Part shown: piece by piece, positions 4,773-9,451 of the stretch
Layout of the letters: each line of letters starts with the position of its first letter
How positions within the stretch are numbered: position 1 is the stretch's first letter
Source: Bacteroidota bacterium
GTDB taxonomy: Bacteria; Bacteroidota; Bacteroidia; Bacteroidales; VadinHA17
Reading direction: 5' to 3'
Length of the DNA: 9,451 nt
NCBI GenBank assembly: GCA_030631445.1
Contig: DAOVLD010000047.1
Coordinates: 1 to 9,451, forward strand
Program-made: the position numbers and the translations under genes
The notes under the pieces: model-generated
The model's input: the letters and a program-made list of their open reading frames with translations, nothing else
Told to the model about the DNA's origin: nothing
Database searches by the model: none

Positions 4773-6782
4773 ATGAAGACTACTAAAAATCTGCTTTTTT
4801 CACTGATCGTCGTTTCTTTGCTGATAACACTTTCGGGATGTAAGGATCAACCTGTAAGTGATGGCGATTATACAATACAGCCGGTACCGTTCACAAGTGT
4901 AAAAGTAACCGATGATTTTTGGGCTCCCAGGATTAAACGAAACCATGAAGTGACAATTCTAATTGCTTTTGAGCAATCGGAAAAAACCGGACGTATCAGG
5001 AATTTTATGATCGCAGGCGGACTTGAAGAAGGGAAATTTCAATCGAGATATCCTTTTGATGATTCTGATGTTTTTAAAATCATCGAAGGTGCCAGTTATT
5101 CCCTTCAGACTTTCCCAGACCCTGACCTGGAAACCTACCTTGATACATTGATCTACTATATCGGGCTTGCCCAGGAAGATGATGGTTATATTTATACATT
5201 CCGTACAATCATGGGGGATGATTCCCATCCATGGATAGGCACAAAACGCTGGGAGAAAACACATATTTTCAGCCATGAGCTTTATAATATCGGGCATATG
5301 TACGAAGCAGCAGTGGCTCATTACTACGCTACAGGCAAACACAGCTTCCTTGATATTGCCCTTAAATCAGCCAATCTGGTTGCCCGTGATATCGGTTGGG
5401 GTAAAATCGAAAACTATCCGGGTCACCAGGAAATCGAGATAGGATTGGTGAAATTGTATCGTGTAACCGGTAACCGGAAATACCTCGATCTGGCTAAATT
5501 CTTTCTTGATGTGCGCGGTGACGGACAAGAGTATTGCCAGGCACATAAAAAGGTTACCGAACAGACAGTTGCTGTAGGACATGCGGTTAGAGCTGCATAT
5601 ATGTATACAGGAATGGCTGATGTAGCTACCCTGACCAGTGATCCGGATTATGTAAACGCAATTGACAAAATATGGCAGGATATTGTTTATAAAAAGCTGT
5701 ACCTGACCGGCGGAATAGGAGCTACGGGCGGCAACGAGGGTTTTGGGGAGCCTTATTATTTGCCGAACATGTTAGCTTATTGCGAAACATGTGCCTCCAT
5801 TGCTAACGTTTTCTGGAATTACCGCATGTTCCTTCTACATGGCAATGCCAAATATTATGATATCCTTGAAAGAACATTGTATAACAGTCTGCTTTCGGGA
5901 GTTTCCCTAACAGGAGATCGTTTTTTCTATCCTAACCCTCTTGAATCGTTTGGTCAGCACCAGAGGCAAGAATGGTTCGGTTGCGCCTGCTGCCCATCCA
6001 ATTTGTGCCGGTTTATTCCTTCGGTACCGGGATATGTTTATGCCAAAACTCGTGACCGGCTGTATGTCAACCTGTATATGGATAATACAGCTCGGATTGA
6101 AATGGATGGAAAAACTGTAGAAGTTACCCAGCAAACCAGATATCCCTGGAATGGTAAAGTGGAGCTTACAATAACTCCTGATAAACCCTCGAAATTTAAA
6201 CTCTTTTTAAGAGTTCCCGGATGGGCGCAGAATGAAGCAATACCCGGAGATTTATATCACTTTTTAAATAACGACGAAAACGAAATTGTCCTGAAAATTA
6301 ATGGGAAAGTAGAAAAATGTTCTCCTGATAAGGGATATTTAGTTTTCAGCAGGAAATGGAAAAAGGGTGATATTGTAGAATTAGATATGCCTATGCCTGT
6401 GCGAAAAGTTAAAGCTCACAGGAATATTGAAGCTGATAAAGATAAAGTTGCAATTCAAAAAGGACCAATTGTTTATTGTGCAGAATGGGTTGATCATAAA
6501 AATAACCGTGTGCTGAACCTGGTTTATGATCCTGAAACCATCCTGGAATCGGAATATCGGTCAGAGTTGCTTAATGGTGTACAGGTGATAACCGGAGAAG
6601 CAATGGAGACAAAACGCACCATTGAGGGAGAGGTGATAATGGAAAACAGGCTTCCGCTTACGCTGATTCCCTATCATGTATGGGCTAACCGTGGTTCGGG
6701 TGAAATGATGGTATGGCTTCCGACCACTAAAGAAGTAAGCTGGCCCCTTCCGGCACCTGCTATAGCTTCTAAAATTAAATAA
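4773..6782 (+). CDS. GH127 beta-L-arabinofuranosidase-like lipoprotein
   Basis: Glycoside hydrolase family 127 (formerly DUF1680), which releases beta-L-arabinofuranose from plant hydroxyproline-rich glycoproteins, arabinans or related glycans using a zinc-bound cysteine nucleophile. A type II signal peptide (hydrophobic 7-20, lipobox LSGC, Cys23) predicts a membrane-anchored lipoprotein facing the periplasm or cell surface. After VPFTSVKVTDDFWAPR (38-53) comes the catalytic helical barrel. It includes NEGFGE with Glu322 (acid/base), YCETC with Glu338 and Cys340, and WFGCACCPSN with Cys406-Cys407 as the zinc ligand pair and nucleophile. The 322/338/340 spacing equals that of HypBA1 of Bifidobacterium. 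A beta-rich C-terminal part follows (about 420-669). The 669-aa length is complete for the family. It is a monocistronic gene with its own -7 box and a terminator. The neighbouring GH16 remnant suggests a former polysaccharide-use locus. Exact substrate is open, since family members also act on other furanosides. Confidence 0.93.
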   Translation: MKTTKNLLFSLIVVSLLITLSGCKDQPVSDGDYTIQPVPFTSVKVTDDFWAPRIKRNHEVTILIAFEQSEKTGRIRNFMIAGGLEEGKFQSRYPFDDSDVFKIIEGASYSLQTFPDPDLETYLDTLIYYIGLAQEDDGYIYTFRTIMGDDSHPWIGTKRWEKTHIFSHELYNIGHMYEAAVAHYYATGKHSFLDIALKSANLVARDIGWGKIENYPGHQEIEIGLVKLYRVTGNRKYLDLAKFFLDVRGDGQEYCQAHKKVTEQTVAVGHAVRAAYMYTGMADVATLTSDPDYVNAIDKIWQDIVYKKLYLTGGIGATGGNEGFGEPYYLPNMLAYCETCASIANVFWNYRMFLLHGNAKYYDILERTLYNSLLSGVSLTGDRFFYPNPLESFGQHQRQEWFGCACCPSNLCRFIPSVPGYVYAKTRDRLYVNLYMDNTARIEMDGKTVEVTQQTRYPWNGKVELTITPDKPSKFKLFLRVPGWAQNEAIPGDLYHFLNNDENEIVLKINGKVEKCSPDKGYLVFSRKWKKGDIVELDMPMPVRKVKAHRNIEADKDKVAIQKGPIVYCAEWVDHKNNRVLNLVYDPETILESEYRSELLNGVQVITGEAMETKRTIEGEVIMENRLPLTLIPYHVWANRGSGEMMVWLPTTKEVSWPLPAPAIASKIK

Positions 6783-6828
6783 TATTTATGAGGGATACTT
6801 GAATGGAGTATTGAATATGTTTTTTGGT

Positions 6829-6859
6829 AATAACGTTATTAATAACGTTATTCTTTTTT
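6829..6859 (+). terminator. Intrinsic terminator made of a tandem 12-bp palindrome
   Basis: The self-complementary 12-mer AATAACGTTATT occurs twice without spacing (6829-6840 and 6841-6852), giving a perfect 24-bp palindrome. It is followed by C and six Ts (6854-6859). It lies 47 bases past the GH127 stop and can fold into a hairpin with a T tract on the plus strand. The repeated palindrome could also be a protein-binding site. Confidence 0.7.
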
Positions 6860-7037
6860 ATTGTTTTACATAAACCATCACATAGTCCACCTCTATAATA
6901 TCAATTTCCCCGCTTTCAGGTCATCCTTCATACGAGGTTTTTATCATTTTGTTTTTTGTCTGAAGTACATGAAATCAGTAATACAATAATTGCTGCAACC
7001 ATTCCTGTTAGTATTGTATTCTTTCTAATATTCATAT
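6858..7037 (-). pseudogene. Collapsed remnant of a lipoprotein GH16 glycoside hydrolase
   Basis: Read on the minus strand, an ATG at 7037 starts MNIRK. After a frameshift in an A-rich run (about 7017-7026) the other frame continues KENTILTGMVAAIIVLLISC, a lipoprotein signal with lipobox LISC, then TSDKKQNDKNLV and a TGA. Overlapping this, another frame reads SYEG, a TGA where Trp is expected, then PESGEIDIIE (the ExDxxE catalytic motif of GH16 in its usual WPxSGEIDIxE setting). This is directly joined to VDYVMVYVKQ and a TAA, the usual C-terminal strand of GH16 enzymes. Intact enzymes have well over 200 residues; here only about 60 codons remain. Several internal deletions, one frameshift and one nonsense change are therefore needed. 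It is convergent with the GH127 gene, and its stop overlaps that gene's T tract. The GH16 assignment rests on short motifs. Confidence 0.6.
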
Positions 7038-7110
7038 AAGATAAGATTTTACATTTTATAAGAGTAAAAAAATTACGTCTAAAGGTATTCAGGGCGGTGG
7101 TTTATTCCAG

Positions 7111-7122
7111 GAAAACGTTTTC
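7111..7122. promoter_or_regulatory. 12-bp palindrome GAAAACGTTTTC in the tldD leader region
   Basis: A perfect 12-bp palindrome lies 79 bases before tldD, followed by TATAATTTG and a long T-rich stretch. It could be an operator or part of the promoter region, but there is only one copy and no known regulator matches it. The rest of 7038-7201 holds no gene and no exact TAnnTTTG box. Confidence 0.25.
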
Positions 7123-7190
7123 TATAATTTGTTTTTATTTTTTTTTGTTTTATTTTGTCTGAGCAAAATTTTTATTTACCTACAAATTAT

Positions 7191-7196
7191 AGGAGG
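7191..7196 (+). promoter_or_regulatory. Strong Shine-Dalgarno AGGAGG for tldD
   Basis: AGGAGG is separated by AATTT (5 bases) from the ATG at 7202. It is the only consensus ribosome binding site seen in the window and fixes the tldD start, keeping the twin-arginine signal in the product. Confidence 0.8.
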
Positions 7197-7201
7197 AATT
7201 T

Positions 7202-8734
7202 ATGAAACCAATTACACGACGTACTTTTCTCAGGACCACTGTTTCAGCTGCTGTTGCAACCGCAGCAGTACCTCTAATACCATCGGGTTGTATGAGTCCC
7301 GGCGTTAAGGATAGCTCAGGGTATTTTGAATCTGAGTTTGGCATTACTGATGGTTTATGTCAGAAGGTACTTTCAAAAGCGTTGTCAAAGGGAGGAGACT
7401 TTGCAGATTTATTCTTCGAGCATACTATTAGCAATTATGTGATTCTTGAGGATGGTGAGGTAAATCAAGCTTATTCCTCTGTAGCACTCGGTGTTGGCAT
7501 CCGAACAGTGAATGGTGAGCAGGTTGGTTATGGATTTACACAGGAGTTGTCTGAGAAGTCAATGCTTGCTGCTGCCTCAACAGCTGCTACCATTGCTGAT
7601 TCCGGACCAGTAAAATCTGCCGACCGGTTTGTGTTACTGGAGAATAAAAATTACTATCCGCTTACTACTCTGTTAACTTCAATACCGCTGGAATCAAAAC
7701 TGCCATTGGTTCAGTCTGTGAATGACAAATGTTTTGCGCTGTCGCCGGAAATTATTAAGGTTAACGCCGGATTTCATGATAAACAAAAACGGATCCTTAT
7801 TATGACCAGTGAGGGTACTAAAGCTGAAGATCTTTTACCAAAAAACTATCTATGGACTAATGTAGTAGCTGAAAAGAACGGCAAGAAGGAAAGGGCAAGC
7901 TGGAACATTGGAGGTCGCAGGGATTTTTCATTCTACACACCATCTTTGGTTAACGAAGTGGCAAAAGAGGCAGTGGATCGTGTGCTGGTACTGTTCGAAG
8001 CCGAACAGCCACCGGCAGGTGAAATGCCTATTGTTCTTGGTCCTGGTGTAACAGGAATTCTGTTACACGAAGCCATAGGGCATGGTATGGAAGCCGACTT
8101 CAACAGGAAAAAAGTATCTACTTATTGCACTATGATAGGGAAGAAAGTAGCAGAACCGTTTGTAACTATTATCGATGATGGTACTAATCCTTATCTGCCC
8201 GGTTCACTTAATGTTGATGACGAAGGCACACCCGGACAGAAAACAGTCCTGGTAGAAGACGGAGTTTTAACAAGTTATATGCACGACAAAATTTCCGCAC
8301 GGCACTATAAGGTAAAACCTACAGGTAACGGTCGTCGTCAAAGCTATGAACACTATATTCAACCCCGGATGCGTAACACTTATATGCTCTCAGGAGAGGC
8401 GAAACCTGAGGATGTAATTAAAAGTGTGGAAAACGGGATATATGTAAAGGATGTAAGCAATGGTGAGGTGAGGATTGGTGCAGGTGATTTTTCTTTCTAC
8501 GTTTCTCAGGGACGAAAGATCGAGAATGGAAAACTTACTGCTCCTATTAAAGACATTAACATTATGGGTAATGGTCCAAAAATGTTAAGGAATGTCACAA
8601 TGGTCGCCGATGATCTCCAGATGGCAAAAGGAGCAGGCGGGGCATGCGGTAAAGGCGGACAACGAGTTCCTGTTGGTTTTGGGATGCCCACAATTCTTGT
8701 GAAATCAATGACAGTTGGTGGTGTAAAATCTTAA
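7202..8734 (+). CDS. TldD-type zinc metallopeptidase with Tat lipoprotein-like signal
   Basis: TldD is the catalytic half of the TldD/TldE peptidase, which in Escherichia coli matures microcin B17 and degrades unfolded peptides such as CcdA. The metal site is visible as HEAIGHGMEAD (289-299, HExxxH) with GACGKGGQRVPVG (480-492), whose conserved Cys482 is the expected third ligand. The rest matches TldD, e.g. PAGEMPIVLGPGVTGILLHE (271-290), VDDEGTPGQKTVLVEDGVL (338-356) and GDFSFYVSQG (428-437). Unlike the cytosolic E. coli enzyme, it begins TRRTFLRTT (5-13), followed by an Ala-rich hydrophobic stretch and PSGC (27-30). This is a twin-arginine signal with a possible lipobox at Cys30, so export across the inner membrane is likely. 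At 510 aa it is longer than typical TldD by about the length of the signal. It is followed 5 bases later by tldE; the two are surely co-transcribed. Confidence 0.92.
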   Translation: MKPITRRTFLRTTVSAAVATAAVPLIPSGCMSPGVKDSSGYFESEFGITDGLCQKVLSKALSKGGDFADLFFEHTISNYVILEDGEVNQAYSSVALGVGIRTVNGEQVGYGFTQELSEKSMLAAASTAATIADSGPVKSADRFVLLENKNYYPLTTLLTSIPLESKLPLVQSVNDKCFALSPEIIKVNAGFHDKQKRILIMTSEGTKAEDLLPKNYLWTNVVAEKNGKKERASWNIGGRRDFSFYTPSLVNEVAKEAVDRVLVLFEAEQPPAGEMPIVLGPGVTGILLHEAIGHGMEADFNRKKVSTYCTMIGKKVAEPFVTIIDDGTNPYLPGSLNVDDEGTPGQKTVLVEDGVLTSYMHDKISARHYKVKPTGNGRRQSYEHYIQPRMRNTYMLSGEAKPEDVIKSVENGIYVKDVSNGEVRIGAGDFSFYVSQGRKIENGKLTAPIKDINIMGNGPKMLRNVTMVADDLQMAKGAGGACGKGGQRVPVGFGMPTILVKSMTVGGVKS

Positions 8735-8739
8735 AGAAA

Positions 8740-9451
8740 ATGACTATGAATAAAGAAATGTATAATATTGCTGAATGGTCTATCGAAATTGCAAAATCCG
8801 CTGGTGCCGATGATTGCCGGGTTGGTATCAGTAAGGAACGGTTCGTCGAGATCAGTTACCGGGATAGAAAACCTGAAAATATTAAAGAGGCATCCCGGAG
8901 AAACCTGTTTATTGAAATCTTTGTAAATGGAAGATATTCGGCTCAGAACACTTCAGACTTGCGAAAGGAATCCCTCCGTAACTTTATTTCAAATGCGGTA
9001 GAAGCTACTAAACTTTTAGCCAAAGATCCTTTTCGCACATTGCCAGATCCTAAGTATTTTAAAGGAAGAGCTGAATTAGACCTTGGAATACGGGATTCAG
9101 CTTATGAACAGCTTACACCCGAAGAAAGGCATAATATAGTTAGAGCTATTGAGGATGCCTGTTTAACAGAAGGGGGAGAAAAAACCATTTCAGTTACAGC
9201 TACTGAACAGGACAGACTTGGGGAATCAGTAGTTTTGACCAGTAACGGTTTTGAAGGATACAGAGAATCGACTTTCTACGTAATGGGAGCACGAATGACA
9301 ATCAAAGATGAAGGAGACAGGCGACCGGAAGGCTATAATTATGTTGTATCTGTATTACAAAAGGGCCTTCCTGAACCCAGGGATGTCGGTTTAGTAACAG
9401 CAAAACGTACACTTGACCTCCTTGGCAGTAAGAAAATTAAAACAGAAACTC
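8740..9451 (+). CDS. TldE/PmbA family partner of TldD (3' end beyond window)
   Basis: Open reading frame of 237 codons from ATG 8740 to the window edge with no stop; an in-frame ATG at 8746 is an alternative. It shares the PmbA/TldD N-terminal domain: helix AEWSIEIAKSAGADDCRVGIS (about 11-31), strand FVEISYRDRKPENIKEASRRNLFIEIFVNGRYS, and a later SNGFEGYRESTFYVMGARM (161-179). The last residues, AKRTLDLLGSKKIKTET, resemble the TldE pattern RT...LGARK..T rather than TldD, whose metal motif would come just past the edge. TldE lacks the zinc site and forms a heteromer with TldD. No signal peptide is present, in contrast with its partner. The 5-base spacing after tldD indicates an operon. Absence of HExxxH cannot be confirmed because the sequence ends there. 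Confidence 0.85.
   Translation, partial: MTMNKEMYNIAEWSIEIAKSAGADDCRVGISKERFVEISYRDRKPENIKEASRRNLFIEIFVNGRYSAQNTSDLRKESLRNFISNAVEATKLLAKDPFRTLPDPKYFKGRAELDLGIRDSAYEQLTPEERHNIVRAIEDACLTEGGEKTISVTATEQDRLGESVVLTSNGFEGYRESTFYVMGARMTIKDEGDRRPEGYNYVVSVLQKGLPEPRDVGLVTAKRTLDLLGSKKIKTET

Noticed and set aside
4959..6134. Long open frames on the strand opposite the GH127 gene
   Set aside because: They lie wholly within the GH127 coding sequence, encode no recognisable domain and have no promoter or ribosome site.
7202..9451. TldD/TldE as part of a peptide-maturation system with the left-hand radical SAM gene
   Set aside because: The genes are several kilobases apart on opposite strands with CAZyme genes between them, and TldD/TldE occur widely as housekeeping genes.

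Overview
The window looks like an AT-rich chromosomal segment of a member of the Bacteroidota, probably an uncultured, polysaccharide-degrading lineage. The grounds are: a lipoprotein glycoside hydrolase of family GH127; a remnant of a lipoprotein GH16 hydrolase; a TAnnTTTG-type -7 promoter box ahead of the GH127 gene; few Shine-Dalgarno sequences apart from tldD; a free-standing four-helix-bundle S23 (23S rRNA intervening-sequence) protein gene; and a Tat-type TldD followed by TldE. No rRNA, tRNA, CRISPR array or transposase was seen.

Left part, minus strand (about 160-4310). Three tightly packed genes are read right to left: an asparagine-synthetase-like ligase without the glutaminase cysteine (2473-3804), a radical SAM enzyme of the archaeosine-synthase RaSEA type (1506-2480, overlapping the ligase gene by 8 bases), and a chorismatase of the FkbO/Hyg5/XanB2 type (255-1484). 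This looks like a compact biosynthetic operon. A hydroxybenzoate-type or dihydro-chorismate product would be made from chorismate, an ATP-dependent ligase would form an amide, and a radical SAM enzyme would act on a nitrogen-bearing intermediate. I know of no described pathway with this triad, and it is the main candidate for an undescribed system here. A hairpin at 163-186 may end the operon. Just upstream of the ligase gene, between it and a possible promoter, sits a roughly 480-bp unit: the S23-type gene bounded by inverted arms made of AAAAATT/AATTTTT repeats. It has the look of a small mobile cassette.

Middle part. A small cysteine-containing conserved protein (4347-4634, minus) is divergent from a complete GH127 beta-L-arabinofuranosidase-like lipoprotein (4773-6782, plus) with all zinc and catalytic residues recognisable. 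The GH127 gene ends in a tandem-palindrome terminator. Convergent to it lies a collapsed GH16 pseudogene (6858-7037, minus), which keeps a lipoprotein signal, the PESGEIDIIE catalytic motif and the typical C-terminal VDYVMVY strand but has lost nearly everything between.

Right part. tldD (7202-8734) carries a twin-arginine lipoprotein-type signal and an HEAIGH metalloprotease motif. It is followed after 5 bases by tldE/pmbA, which runs off the window edge. The pair should form the TldD/TldE heteromeric peptidase, but only TldD carries a visible export signal.
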